A DNA stretch of 30,920 nt from DATLFI01 sp035524895 (GTDB taxonomy: Bacteria; Acidobacteriota; Thermoanaerobaculia; Multivoradales; Multivoraceae), in NCBI GenBank assembly GCA_035524895.1, contig DATLFI010000197.1, positions 1-30,920 on the forward strand, read 5' to 3'. Position 1 is the stretch's first letter. The number at the start of each line of letters is the position of its first letter. Of this stretch, positions 16,206 through 24,663 are shown one piece after another. The notes beneath the pieces are model-generated. The model was not told the DNA's origin and ran no database searches. It was given only the letters and a program-made list of their open reading frames with translations. The translations under genes were made by a program, and so were the position numbers.

Positions 16206-16762
16206 CCCTGGCGCTCCAGGAGCTGGACGTCCTCGCGGTCGTCCGTGGAAGCGAAGCTGACCTTGATCACCTCGGACGCCTTGGTGCGCACCTTCTCGCC
16301 GACGTAGTCGGCGTGGATCGGCAGCTCCCGCCAGCCGCGGTCGATCAGCACCGCGAGCTGCACCGTGCGCGGCCGCCCGTAGTCCATCAACGCATCCAGC
16401 GCAGCGCGCACCGTGCGTCCGGTGTAGAGCACGTCGTCGCAGAGCACCAGCGTCCGGCCGTCGATCGGCAGCGGGAAGCTGCTCTCCTTGACGACTGGGT
16501 TCGGCGCGATCGTCGAGAGGTCGTCGCGGTACAGCGTGATGTCGAGCACGCCGATCGGCGGCGAGCTGCCCTCCATCACCCCGATCGCGGCGGCGAGCTG
16601 CTCCGCCAGCGGCACCCCGCGGGTGCGGATGCCGACCATCATCAGGCCCGCAGCGCCCTTGTTGCGCTCGACCACCTCCCCCGCCATGCGGCGCACCACG
16701 CGCGTCATCTGCTCCCGGTCGAGTAGGGTGCCCTTGGCTACCAGGGTCGGATCTTCAGCCAT
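16202..16762 (-). CDS. pyrR: PyrR, bifunctional pyr operon regulator / uracil phosphoribosyltransferase
   Basis: This 186-aa protein starts at ATG 16762. It has the type I PRTase PRPP-binding motif VLCDDVLYTGRTVRAAL and the PyrR-like blocks VGIRTRGVPLAEQL, DITLYRDDLS and LIDRGWRELPIHADYVG. PyrR binds UMP and an RNA element to repress pyr operons, and many members also make UMP from uracil and PRPP. It heads the pyrRBC operon. The candidate promoter at 16799-16828 leaves a leader of only about 30 nt, so the usual terminator/antiterminator attenuator does not fit upstream of the gene. Regulation, if it occurs, would be by a short leader site or in trans. No strong Shine-Dalgarno sequence is seen. 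Confidence 0.96.
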   Translation of the reverse strand: MAEDPTLVAKGTLLDREQMTRVVRRMAGEVVERNKGAAGLMMVGIRTRGVPLAEQLAAAIGVMEGSSPPIGVLDITLYRDDLSTIAPNPVVKESSFPLPIDGRTLVLCDDVLYTGRTVRAALDALMDYGRPRTVQLAVLIDRGWRELPIHADYVGEKVRTKASEVIKVSFASTDDREDVQLLERQG

Positions 16763-16798
16763 GCTGTGTGGGTCCGCTGCGGAGTGGAGGCCGGCGGG

Positions 16799-16828
16799 AT
16801 GGTACGGGGGCGGCGGAAGCGGTGTCAA
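16799..16828 (-). promoter_or_regulatory. Sigma70-type promoter of pyrRBC
   Basis: The minus strand reads TTGACA (16823-16828), an 18-nt spacer, then TACCAT (16799-16804). This is a perfect -35 and a four-of-six -10. The start would be near 16792, about 30 nt before pyrR. It lies in the 151-nt divergent region shared with exosortase H, whose own promoter I cannot place with confidence (TAGAAT at 16879-16884 has no matching -35). Confidence 0.6.
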
Positions 16829-16913
16829 CGCGCTACGATTGCCAGGCTGATCGAGAAGCGACCGTGATGAGTCCGGGCTAGAATCCCGGCGCTTCCGACC
16901 CACACCATCCGTC

Positions 16914-17501
16914 ATGCCACGCAATCCGCGCACGAACGAGCCACCAGACCCGCGAGACCCCGGAACCGTTCGCGCCCGCAAGCCTCTCGACCGCCGCCAG
17001 GTCGTCTTCCTCGTCGCTTTCGTCGTGCTGCTCGGGGGCGGCTTCACGCTGCTCTCGCTCAACGCGGTCGACCGCGTGTTCGTGGTTCCCTTCACCGCGC
17101 TGGTGGCCAAGGTCTCGGGCTGGCTGCTCGACGTGATCGGGCAGGACGTGACGATGCGTGGCACACAGATCGTCAGCCCACGCTTCGCGGTCGACATCAA
17201 GAACGGCTGCAACGGGCTGGAGACTGTGGTGGTCTTCGCATCGGCGGTGCTGGCCTTCCCGGCGGCCTGGCGCACCAAGCTGTTCGGTCTTGTCGGCGGC
17301 ATCGCCGCGATCCAGGTGATCAATCTCGTGCGGGTGGTGGCGCTGTTTCTCACCGGGGCGTACTTCCCGTCGTTCTTCGACAGCTCCCACACCGTGGTCT
17401 GGCAGAGCATCGTCGTCGCGTGCGGCGTGCTGTTGTTCTTGGTATGGGCGAGCCGCTGGGCGGCGCCTCGGCCACCGCAGCACGCCGAGGCACAGACCTA
17501 G
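16914..17501 (+). CDS. xrtH: Exosortase H (XrtH), membrane transpeptidase-like sorting enzyme
   Basis: This 195-aa polytopic protein matches the short exosortase H type. The exosortase active-site triad is present: C99 in DIKNGCNGLE, R140 in QVINLVRVVALF and H159 in FFDSSHTVVW. Four to five transmembrane segments can be drawn, starting at about residue 29. Exosortases process proteins bearing a C-terminal PEP-CTERM-like sorting signal; XrtH is associated with IPTLxxWG-type signals. The next gene, 57 nt downstream, is the family's associated membrane protein, which supports the call. No target protein with an IPTLxxWG tail is encoded in the window, so its substrates lie elsewhere. The ATG at 16914 has no clear Shine-Dalgarno sequence; the divergent pyrRBC operon starts 151 nt away. 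Confidence 0.9.
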   Translation: MPRNPRTNEPPDPRDPGTVRARKPLDRRQVVFLVAFVVLLGGGFTLLSLNAVDRVFVVPFTALVAKVSGWLLDVIGQDVTMRGTQIVSPRFAVDIKNGCNGLETVVVFASAVLAFPAAWRTKLFGLVGGIAAIQVINLVRVVALFLTGAYFPSFFDSSHTVVWQSIVVACGVLLFLVWASRWAAPRPPQHAEAQT

Positions 17502-17558
17502 GGAGCGGCGACGGTCGCCAGCGGCCGAATCGCCGCGTCTCGCACCGGCCGACACCTC

Positions 17559-18191
17559 ATGCCGCTGCTCCGCTTCCTGCGCAACACGCTGCTGTGGGCG
17601 ATCCCTGCCACGCTGCTGTGGCTCGCGATCACCCCTACCTACAACCGGTTTCTCGCGCGCGCCGCCGAGAACGCAGTCCAGCTCACCGAGTCGCCGAACC
17701 ACACCACTCTGAAGCGGTACGACCAGCACAACTTCCTGATCTACCGCGACGACCTGCAGGGCCAGACTTCGACCGGGCACGTGTCGTCGGTGCGGGTGAC
17801 CTCGTATCACTTCATGCTGATTTTCACCGCAGCGATCTTCCTGGGAGTTCCGGACACACCGCTGCGTCGCCGGCTCGAGTCGCTGGGCTGGGCAGCGCTG
17901 GTCTCGGCCTTCTTCCACATCGGCGCGCTGCTCTTCCGCATCAAGTTCATCTACGCCACGCAGCTCGGATCGTGGAGCGCAGAGCACTACGGCGCGTTTG
18001 GCCAGAACTTCTGGGGCCTCGGACGCCACCTCCTCGACCTGCCGTTCCGCTTCGCGCTGCCGCTCCTCCTGTGGAGCTGCTTCTACCTCGACCGCCTGCT
18101 ACCGGACCTCGTTCGTTCCGAGGCGACCGGTGCGCTTCCGCGCACCAAACGCCGACTCGCCAAGGACTCCACCAACTCCCCCAGAGACTGA
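17559..18191 (+). CDS. Exosortase H-associated membrane protein
   Basis: This 210-aa membrane protein has hydrophobic helices near residues 5-24, 81-97, 108-125 and 160-177. A periplasmic loop (about 30-75) carries NFLIYRDDLQGQTSTGHVSSVRVTSYHF in two adjoining pieces. Position right after XrtH, size and layout fit the exosortase H-associated membrane protein found with these enzymes. Its role is unknown; it may help XrtH recognise or anchor targets. It starts at ATG 17559 and ends 17 nt before the S9 peptidase, so the three genes probably form one transcript. No enzyme motif is seen. Confidence 0.78.
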   Translation: MPLLRFLRNTLLWAIPATLLWLAITPTYNRFLARAAENAVQLTESPNHTTLKRYDQHNFLIYRDDLQGQTSTGHVSSVRVTSYHFMLIFTAAIFLGVPDTPLRRRLESLGWAALVSAFFHIGALLFRIKFIYATQLGSWSAEHYGAFGQNFWGLGRHLLDLPFRFALPLLLWSCFYLDRLLPDLVRSEATGALPRTKRRLAKDSTNSPRD

Positions 18192-18208
18192 AGAAAGAAG
18201 CGGCCCGC

Positions 18209-20371
18209 ATGAGCAAACTGACCAGCACCTCGAGCACCCGATCTCGTTCTCACTCTCGAGGTCACTCGGTGATCTCTGGGCTCTCGGCCCACGCTCGACT
18301 CCTGGTACTGGGCGTGCTCGCATTCGGCGTGGCCCTCGCACCGGCGCCCGGGCTCGCGCAGCGCAGTCTCGAGATCGCGGACATCTTCGCCCTGCCCGAC
18401 CTCTCGGAGCCGCGGGTCTCGCCCGATGGCGAGCAAGCGGCTTACCTGGTCGACAGCGTGGACCTGGAGGCCGACGAGTCATCCTCCGCGCTGCACGTCG
18501 TCGAGCTTCGCACCGGCGAGACGCGTCGCCTCACCGCACCTGACCGCAGCGACAGCCATCCGCGCTTCAGCCCCGACGGCCGCCAGCTCGCCTTCCTGTC
18601 GTCGCGCCCCGCGAAGTCGGGCGACGACGATCCGAAGGCGCAGGTCTGGGCCTACGACCTGCGCGGCGGCGACGCCCAGCCGCTCACCGAGGTCGAACAG
18701 GGTGTGGAGAGCTTCGAGTGGTCTCCCGACTCGCGGCGCCTCGTGCTCGTGCTGCGGGACCGCGACCCGGATGAGGTGGCCACCGAGGGAGACGACGACA
18801 AGGAGAAGCGCCCTCGGCCGATCGTCACCGAGCGCCGGCAGTTCAAGCGCGACTACCGCGGCTACCTCACTGCCCGGTACACGCACCTCTACACCTGGTC
18901 GGTCGCCGACCGCAACCTGACGCAGCTCACCAGCGGCGAACAGGACGACTCCGAGCCGGCGTGGCGGCCGGACGGCAAGGCGATCGCGTTCACCAGCAAC
19001 CGCACTGGCGACCAGGACGCCAACCAGGACACCAACGTGTTCGTCGTCGAGGTCGGCGAGGACGGGTCACCCGCCGCCCTGCGCCAGGTCACCACGAACC
19101 CGGGCGCCGACGGGTCGCCGGCGTGGAGCCCCGACGGTGCCACCATCGCCTATCTCACGCAGATCGAGCCGAAGCTCATGTGGTACGCGACGCAGCACCT
19201 CGCTACGGTGCCGGCCGCCGGCGGCAGGCAGACCGTGCTCACCGCCGCGCTGGATCGCTTCGTCTACGCGCCGAGCTTCTCCGCCGACGGCCACGAGATC
19301 CTCTTCCTGCTCGAGGAGAGCGGCGAGCAGCACGTCGCCGCCGTGCCGGTCGTGGGCGGCGCGCAGCGCGCCATCCGCCGCCTCACGAGCGGGCCGCGTA
19401 TGGTGTCGGCGTTCCACCAGAGCCGTAGCGGTCGCATCGCCGCCCTACTGAGCGAGCCTCTCCTGCCGATCGAGATCTTCACGATCGACGCCGCCGCCAA
19501 GGAGCCGCCGCAACGCGTCACCCGCACCCACGAGAAGCTGATCGGCGAGCTCCGACTCGGCGAGGTGCGCAAGGTCACGGTGCAAGGCGCCGACGGGACG
19601 CCGATCGAGACCTTCCTCACCCTGCCCCCCGACTACGAGGCCGGGCGTCGCTACCCCACGATCCTGTGGATCCACGGCGGTCCGGTCGGCCAGTACGACT
19701 GGGGCTTCAACTTCCAGTCCCAGCTATTCGCCGCGCACGGCTATGTCGTGGTGCGGCCCAACCCGCGCGGCTCCTCCGGTTACGGCCAGGACTTCTGCAA
19801 GGCGATCTTCGCGGACTGGGGCAACAAGGACTACGACGACGTCATGGCCGCCGTCGACTACGCGGTCGCCGCCGGCCTGGCCGATCCGGACCGTCTCGGC
19901 GTCGGCGGCTGGTCCTACGGCGGCATCCTCACCGACAACGTGATCGTCAAGACCACCCGCTTCGCCGCCGCCATCAGCGGCGCCGGCGAGGGTCTCAACA
20001 TCTCCAACTACGGCCACGATCACTACCAGCTCGAGTGGGAGGTCGAGCTGGGCCTGCCGTGGGAGAACCGCGAGCTCTGGGAGAGGCTCTCGCCGTTCAA
20101 CCAGATCGAGAAGGTCACCACGCCGACCCTGTTCATCGGCGGCGCGGTCGACTGGAACGTGCCGATCCTCGGTTCCGAGCAGATGTACCAGGCTCTCAAG
20201 CGCCTCGGCCGCACCACGCAGCTCGTGGTCTACCCAGGCGAGCACCACGGCATCAGCCGCCCGAGCTTCCAGACCGACCGCCTAGAGCGCTACCTCGGCT
20301 GGTACGCGCGGTTCCTGGGTGGTCGAGCGGCGTCGCGCACCAGCCTTCCACCGCCATCGAGCGGCTCCTGA
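18209..20371 (+). CDS. S9 family prolyl-oligopeptidase-type serine peptidase, exported
   Basis: This 720-aa protein starts at ATG 18209, 17 nt after the preceding gene. A Ser/Arg-rich n-region and a hydrophobic core (about residues 28-48, ending GLAQ) form a signal sequence. A beta-propeller follows with TolB/WD40-like repeats: RFSPDGRQLAFLS, EWSPDSRRLVLVL, AWRPDGKAIAFTS and AWSPDGATIAYLT. The C-terminal alpha/beta hydrolase has LWIHGGPVGQYDW, the nucleophile S569 in GGWSYGG, D648 in GGAVDWNVP and H680 in GEHHG. This is the acylaminoacyl-peptidase/dipeptidyl-peptidase type (S9C-like). It is predicted to cleave short peptides in the periplasm. Its place behind exosortase H is suggestive, but such peptidases are abundant in these genomes. 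Confidence 0.95.
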   Translation: MSKLTSTSSTRSRSHSRGHSVISGLSAHARLLVLGVLAFGVALAPAPGLAQRSLEIADIFALPDLSEPRVSPDGEQAAYLVDSVDLEADESSSALHVVELRTGETRRLTAPDRSDSHPRFSPDGRQLAFLSSRPAKSGDDDPKAQVWAYDLRGGDAQPLTEVEQGVESFEWSPDSRRLVLVLRDRDPDEVATEGDDDKEKRPRPIVTERRQFKRDYRGYLTARYTHLYTWSVADRNLTQLTSGEQDDSEPAWRPDGKAIAFTSNRTGDQDANQDTNVFVVEVGEDGSPAALRQVTTNPGADGSPAWSPDGATIAYLTQIEPKLMWYATQHLATVPAAGGRQTVLTAALDRFVYAPSFSADGHEILFLLEESGEQHVAAVPVVGGAQRAIRRLTSGPRMVSAFHQSRSGRIAALLSEPLLPIEIFTIDAAAKEPPQRVTRTHEKLIGELRLGEVRKVTVQGADGTPIETFLTLPPDYEAGRRYPTILWIHGGPVGQYDWGFNFQSQLFAAHGYVVVRPNPRGSSGYGQDFCKAIFADWGNKDYDDVMAAVDYAVAAGLADPDRLGVGGWSYGGILTDNVIVKTTRFAAAISGAGEGLNISNYGHDHYQLEWEVELGLPWENRELWERLSPFNQIEKVTTPTLFIGGAVDWNVPILGSEQMYQALKRLGRTTQLVVYPGEHHGISRPSFQTDRLERYLGWYARFLGGRAASRTSLPPPSSGS

Positions 20372-20395
20372 CCCCCCGCATACCGAGAGAGCGAC

Positions 20396-20821
20396 TCAGC
20401 TTTGGTACCTGGGAATGCGGTCCAGGTCGGGTTCGACGAATCGCCCTCGCGCCTCGTCCGAGAACAGCAGCTCCGCCGAGTAGTGCGTGAGCATGATCTT
20501 GCCGTCCAGCATCCGGCGGTCGCTGTCGATGAAGGCGTCGGCCGACGAGGCGGGCGGGCAGATCTCCATGAAGTGCCGCACCGCGAGGATCCAAGCTCGC
20601 GTCATCGTCTCGTGGTACTTGGACACGTCGATGCCGTGGTGCCGGAGGAAGGCGTGCAGCGCGTCCCGCATGCGGGCGGTCGCGGTCTCCACGTCGTGGT
20701 CGACCAGATAGGTGTAAGCCAGCCGGACGTGGGCGCGGTGGTCGAAGGTCGCAGGCGCGATTCTGTGCGCTTCGAAGTCCTCCTGGAATCGCCGGTCCTC
20801 GGGTGACATTGCGTGCTTCAT
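20396..20821 (-). CDS. Conserved hypothetical protein (FDHRAHVRLAYTYL family)
   Basis: This 141-aa protein starts at ATG 20821 with GAGGGG about seven bases upstream. It contains ATFDHRAHVRLAYTYL near the N-terminus and, later, KYHETMTRAWILAVRHFME. This pairing of a His-containing DH-HVRLA helix and a YHET helix recurs in small uncharacterised bacterial proteins that I recall only as hypothetical. The His, Glu and Asp side chains could bind a metal or haem, but nothing proves it. There is no signal peptide or membrane segment, so it is probably cytosolic. It converges on the S9 peptidase with a 24-nt gap. An 18-bp palindrome lies 26 bp upstream of the start. Confidence 0.75.
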   Translation of the reverse strand: MKHAMSPEDRRFQEDFEAHRIAPATFDHRAHVRLAYTYLVDHDVETATARMRDALHAFLRHHGIDVSKYHETMTRAWILAVRHFMEICPPASSADAFIDSDRRMLDGKIMLTHYSAELLFSDEARGRFVEPDLDRIPRYQS

Positions 20822-20846
20822 GACCCACCCCTCTGATGTCGAAAGA

Positions 20847-20864
20847 CGTCCGGCCGGCCGGACG
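20847..20864. promoter_or_regulatory. 18-bp perfect palindrome upstream of the hypothetical gene
   Basis: CGTCCGGCCGGCCGGACG is perfectly self-complementary. On the minus strand it is followed by TCTTTCG and lies between the GNAT stop and the next start. It could be a weak terminator for the GNAT gene (7-bp stem, CCGG loop) or an operator for the downstream gene. G+C-rich palindromes also arise by chance in such DNA. Confidence 0.4.
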
Positions 20865-20944
20865 CCGGTAGCTACGCCACGGGCCGACCGAAGGCGCCAC
20901 GACGATCTACCCGAGACGATCCACCCCCTGCCGCCACGCGGGCG

Positions 20945-21490
20945 CTAGACGCCTCGAGGCCGCGTTTCCGTGACTTTCGCGTCAAGTTTGGACGATCTCT
21001 CGATCGGCACCGCGCGGCCGGCACGGAGACCGGCCGCTACCCGCATCTCGTAGAAGCGGCTGAGCGGGTCCGGTCGGTACTCACCGAACGGCCCGATGCT
21101 GGAGAAGCCCCAGCTTTCGTACAGGCCGATTGCTGGCCCCTGGTGGATCCCGGTCTCGAGCCGCAACGCGCCGGCCCCGTGGCTGCGGGCGTGCTCCACG
21201 AGACGCTCCAGGATCGCCTTGGCCAGACCCAGGCCGCGGAAGGCGGGTCGGACGTACATCCGCTTCAGCTCGGCGTAGTCGGTGCCGAAGAGCTGGACGC
21301 CGCCGCAGGCCGCCGGCACACCGTCCACCCGCGTCACGAAAAATGCGACGCCCTGGGCCAACAACTTGTCCACGCTGTAGCCATGGCGGCTCTTCTGCGG
21401 ATAGAGCGGAGCCAGGTGCGCCTCGAGCTCCTCGATCAGGTATCGGGCGTCGGGAGTGTCGGGGCGTTCGAGGAGGATGGTGGTCGCCAT
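20945..21490 (-). CDS. GNAT family N-acetyltransferase
   Basis: This 181-aa protein starts at ATG 21490. GNAT motif A is clear: LKRMYVRPAFRGLGLAKAILERLVEHAR, written here as adjoining parts, with RGLGLA binding the acetyl-CoA pyrophosphate. It is followed by GALRLETGIHQGPAIGLYESWGF, the motif B region. The N-terminal part has LIEELEAHLAPLYP, frequent in small-molecule or amino-acid acetyltransferases. The C-terminal 25 residues are basic and not part of the fold. The substrate cannot be predicted. It is flanked by intergenic regions on both sides and appears monocistronic, with a TATACT box upstream (21525-21530). Confidence 0.9.
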   Translation of the reverse strand: MATTILLERPDTPDARYLIEELEAHLAPLYPQKSRHGYSVDKLLAQGVAFFVTRVDGVPAACGGVQLFGTDYAELKRMYVRPAFRGLGLAKAILERLVEHARSHGAGALRLETGIHQGPAIGLYESWGFSSIGPFGEYRPDPLSRFYEMRVAAGLRAGRAVPIERSSKLDAKVTETRPRGV

Positions 21491-21524
21491 CGGATCGAAC
21501 AGCGCGGACTCGAAGATGCCCCTC

Positions 21525-21530
21525 AGTATA
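21525..21530 (-). promoter_or_regulatory. Candidate -10 element for the GNAT gene
   Basis: TATACT (five of six matches) reads on the minus strand about 35 nt before the GNAT ATG, but no good -35 lies at 16-18 nt. The 137-nt gap 21491-21627 also holds CCGCGG-TGTCAG-CCGCGG and neighbouring G+C-rich inverted repeats (about 21576-21605), which may end the TPR operon transcript. Confidence 0.35.
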
Positions 21531-21627
21531 CGAGCAGCCCGTTGCGGGCACCGGTACCGTGACTAGCCACCGTGCCGCGGCTGACACCGCGGCGCCCGGG
21601 CGCGCCCTCAGGCTCCAGGGCGTCCGC

Positions 21628-22950
21628 TCAACGAGCCCCGCACGCCCAGGACTCGGGGTCGACCAATGCTGCGCGGGCCAGGAGAGCCTGGGAAGCACGC
21701 TCGTCGCCGGCGGTGGTCGCGGCCTGCTCCGCGAGTCCCATGGCCCTGGGGTCGGCGGGCGTCGCGGCGAGCGCTCTTGCGAGCACCAGACGAGCCTGCT
21801 CGGCCTCGCCGAGACCAAGCAGGGTCTCGCCCCACGCGAGGAGGTCCTCCGTGGTGAGCGCACCGCTCGAGCTCGCCTGCTCCCACAACGACACGGCCTC
21901 TTGGATCGCACCGGAATCCCGCGCCGCCGCCGCCTGACCGCGCAGCCGGTCGACGCGGTTGCTCTCCTCCCAGCGCTCTCGTTCGTCGGACTCGAGCTCG
22001 TCGAAGCGCGAGAGAGTGCGCTCGGCGGCATCGAGCTCTCCCAACGCTCGATACGCCAGCGCCAGGTTGTAGTGCACCGGGGGGAGGTCGAGCCTGTCGG
22101 CGAGCGGCTCGAGCCACCGCCGCGCGTCCTCCGCTCGACCCTCGCGCACCGCCAGGACTCCGAGCGCGTAGCGCGTGTTCACGCTGTCCGAATGCGCGGC
22201 GGCGTGCGACTCCAAGCGGCCGCGCAGCTCACTCAGCTGCGGCGCCACGACGAGCGCTCCGGACAGCGCGAACGAGGCAACCCGCTCGGCAGCGCCCGAG
22301 TCGTGCTCGAGCGCCGCGGCGAATGCCTGCATCGCTTCGGGGATGCGCATGGCGCGATAGAGCAGCTCGCCACGCAGCAGGAGAGCGTCGGGAATGGGCC
22401 CGCCCACGACCAGGACGCGCTCGACCGCCTCCAGGGCGGCCTCGTAGCGATCCTCGGCCGCTTCCGCCCGCGCGAGGAGCAGCCACGCTGCCGCATCGTC
22501 GGTCCGCGCCGCAGTCGCCGCACGAGCCTGGCAGCGCGCCAGCGCGTGAGCACCGGCGGCGAGAGCCACCCGAGCGATAGCGACCTGATCCTCGGGCTCG
22601 GGTCCCGCAAGCTCCTCGACCTGGCGCCAACCGCGCAGCGCCCGCAGCCAGTCTCCCTGCCGCTCGGCTGCCGCGACCAACGCTCGGTGGAGCGGCAAGT
22701 AGCGCGGCGCTTCGCGGAGCAGCGCCAGCAACGGCTCGACGGCGACCGGGTCGCGCTCGAGCGCCGAGATCGCCTCGGCCGCGCGACGCTCGAGGTCGAG
22801 GTTCTGCGCCGCTGTTGCGGGTGGGCCAGGCGTCACTGTGGCCAGCACCGCCACCAGGACGACACTGGGGATCGAGGCCGCGGCGGCGCGCGAGACCAGA
22901 ACCGCGCCGCCGCCGGACGGGCCGCAGCCCTCGTGCAACGCCACGATCAC
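21628..22950 (-). CDS. Exported tetratricopeptide repeat protein
   Basis: This 440-aa protein starts at GTG 22950, overlapping the CRTAC1 stop by four bases (GTGA). A signal sequence is seen (SRAAAASIPSVVLVAVLATV, then PATAAQ). The rest is almost entirely helical TPR-like repeats, for example DDAAAWLLLARAEAAEDRYE, IPDALLLRGELLYRAMRIPE, VHYNLALAYRALGELDAAE and LLAWGETLLGLGEAEQARL. TPR domains bind other proteins; here the partner may be the CRTAC1 or TonB receptor encoded in the same operon. The family is not otherwise recognisable and no enzymatic motif is seen. It is the last gene of the TonB-CRTAC1-TPR unit. Confidence 0.85.
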   Translation of the reverse strand: MIVALHEGCGPSGGGAVLVSRAAAASIPSVVLVAVLATVTPGPPATAAQNLDLERRAAEAISALERDPVAVEPLLALLREAPRYLPLHRALVAAAERQGDWLRALRGWRQVEELAGPEPEDQVAIARVALAAGAHALARCQARAATAARTDDAAAWLLLARAEAAEDRYEAALEAVERVLVVGGPIPDALLLRGELLYRAMRIPEAMQAFAAALEHDSGAAERVASFALSGALVVAPQLSELRGRLESHAAAHSDSVNTRYALGVLAVREGRAEDARRWLEPLADRLDLPPVHYNLALAYRALGELDAAERTLSRFDELESDERERWEESNRVDRLRGQAAAARDSGAIQEAVSLWEQASSSGALTTEDLLAWGETLLGLGEAEQARLVLARALAATPADPRAMGLAEQAATTAGDERASQALLARAALVDPESWACGAR

Positions 22951-24623
22951 CGGTCCTCGACCACCACCACGACCCGGTCCGCCGGCACGCCGCGCACGAT
23001 CCGGCGCGCGCCGCGCGGCCACCTCACGTCGAGGTCGGCCCCGCTCGCAGCAGCCAGCCCGAAGTGCAGCACCGACTCGGGCTGCGAAGCGTAGCTGCCA
23101 CCCGAGGCGACCGCGCGGGACTGGCGTCGCGTCTCGCCGTCCGGTACCACGGTCGTGACCTCGACCCGCGCGCCGAGCGCGGGCCACGGGCCGTTCGCAC
23201 GCAAGTCGACCTCGAGCCATCGACCCGCTCCCACGGTCTCGTTGCGCAGCAGGCTGGGCCTGGAATCCTGGTTGCTGATCGCGAGATCCAGGCGCCCGTC
23301 GCGATCGAAGTCGAGCGTCGCCGCTCCCCTGCTCGACCGTGACTCTCCCTCCTCGAGCGCTTCGCTCGCGTCGACGAAACGTCCGCCGCCGTCGTTGCGC
23401 AGCAGCAGGTTCGGCTGGCGGTAGCTCTCGCGCAACGATGCCGCCTGGTCGACCTGCGGGTAGATGTGGCCGTTGGCGAAGAACAGGTCGAGGTCCGCGT
23501 CGTTGTCGGCGTCGAACAGCGCCACCCCCCAGCCGAGCGGCGCGAAGGTCGGCGCGGCGACGCCGGAGGGCAGGCTGTAGTCGACGAACAGCTCGCCGCC
23601 CAGGTTGCGGTAGAGCGCGTACGAGTCGTGGGCGAAGTTGGTGACGACCAGCTCCCACCAGCCGTCACCGTCGACGTCCCCCGCGGCAACGCCCATGCCA
23701 CCCTGCGCCTCGCCGTTCGCGGAGAGCGCCACACCGCTCGCGAGGCCGACTTCCTCGAACGTGCCGTCGCCCCGATTGCGGTAGAGCCGGTTGGCAGTGC
23801 TGTCGTTGGCGACGTAGAGGTCGGGGTAGCCGTCGCGGTCGAAGTCCAGCACCTGGACCCCCATCGAGTAGCCGCCGTTGCCGGCGTCGAGCCCCGCCTC
23901 GACGGTCGCCTCGCGGAAGCGACCCGCCCCATCGTTGCGGTAGTAGACGTTGCGGCTCTCGGGCAAGCCCCGCGGGCCGTCCATCACCCACACCTGCCCG
24001 CGCCAGCGACGCGTGCGCCGAGCGCCCAGCACCTCCTCCCAGGTCGCGGTCACGTAGCGCGTCACGAACAGGTCGTGGTCGCCGTCGCCGTCCGCGTCGA
24101 GGAACGCGCAGGCGATGCTCCAGCCCGGCGTCGCGACACCGCGCGCCGCCGCCTCTTCCGCGAACGATCCGTCGCCCTTGTTGCGATAGAGCCGGTCGGG
24201 GCCGAACGCCGTGACGTAGACGTCGACCTCGCCGTCGGCGTCGATGTCCCCCACACAGCCACCGCTGCCGTAGCCGTCGTCGCCGACACCGGCGCGCCGG
24301 CTCACGTCGGCGAACGCGACCCGGCCACTCGGGTGTCCTCCCTGCGCGCCGAGGTTTCGATAGAGCACCCCGCGGTGCGCCTCGCGACGCATTTCGGCGC
24401 CGCTGCGGACGAAGCGCTCGGCGTTGACGAAGTAGAGATCCGGCCAGCCGTCACGGTCGTGGTCGAGCGCTACGACTCCGGTGCCGGTCGAGTCGAGCAG
24501 GTGAGCCTTCTCGGGGCCGCCGGAGTAGGTGACGACCTCGACGCCGGCATCCCGAGCCATGTCGCGAAAGACCAGGCTCGTGCCCGGCGCGCCCGCGAGC
24601 AGCGCGCCGGTGCCAGCGACCAC
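22947..24623 (-). CDS. CRTAC1-family FG-GAP/VCBS repeat protein with ASPIC/UnbV domain
   Basis: From GTG 24623 the product is 558 aa. Seven calcium-loop-like FG-GAP repeats are visible (DHDRDGWPDLYF, DIDADGEVDVYV, DADGDGDHDLFV, DFDRDGYPDLYV, DVDGDGWWELVV, DADNDADLDLFF, DFDRDGRLDLAI), forming a beta-propeller. A C-terminal ASPIC/UnbV domain follows from about residue 460 (RWLEVDLRANG, GARVEVTT, GGSYASQPESVLHFGL, VRWPRG). Such proteins are secreted or surface-bound and bind Ca2+; their function is not defined. The signal peptide looks cut short by this start. The same frame upstream adds NALIAAAWAAV, a good h-region, but with only a CTG to begin from. It lies 40 nt after the TonB receptor stop and overlaps the TPR gene. 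Confidence 0.9.
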   Translation of the reverse strand: MVAGTGALLAGAPGTSLVFRDMARDAGVEVVTYSGGPEKAHLLDSTGTGVVALDHDRDGWPDLYFVNAERFVRSGAEMRREAHRGVLYRNLGAQGGHPSGRVAFADVSRRAGVGDDGYGSGGCVGDIDADGEVDVYVTAFGPDRLYRNKGDGSFAEEAAARGVATPGWSIACAFLDADGDGDHDLFVTRYVTATWEEVLGARRTRRWRGQVWVMDGPRGLPESRNVYYRNDGAGRFREATVEAGLDAGNGGYSMGVQVLDFDRDGYPDLYVANDSTANRLYRNRGDGTFEEVGLASGVALSANGEAQGGMGVAAGDVDGDGWWELVVTNFAHDSYALYRNLGGELFVDYSLPSGVAAPTFAPLGWGVALFDADNDADLDLFFANGHIYPQVDQAASLRESYRQPNLLLRNDGGGRFVDASEALEEGESRSSRGAATLDFDRDGRLDLAISNQDSRPSLLRNETVGAGRWLEVDLRANGPWPALGARVEVTTVVPDGETRRQSRAVASGGSYASQPESVLHFGLAAASGADLDVRWPRGARRIVRGVPADRVVVVVEDR

Positions 24624-24663
24624 GGCCGCCCAGGCAGCCGCGATCAGGGCATTCGACCTGCCA

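Noticed and set aside
16878..18029. A 383-codon minus-strand frame opposite exosortase H
   Set aside because: It has charged low-complexity sequence and no motif, while the plus strand has the Cys/Arg/His triad and transmembrane segments.
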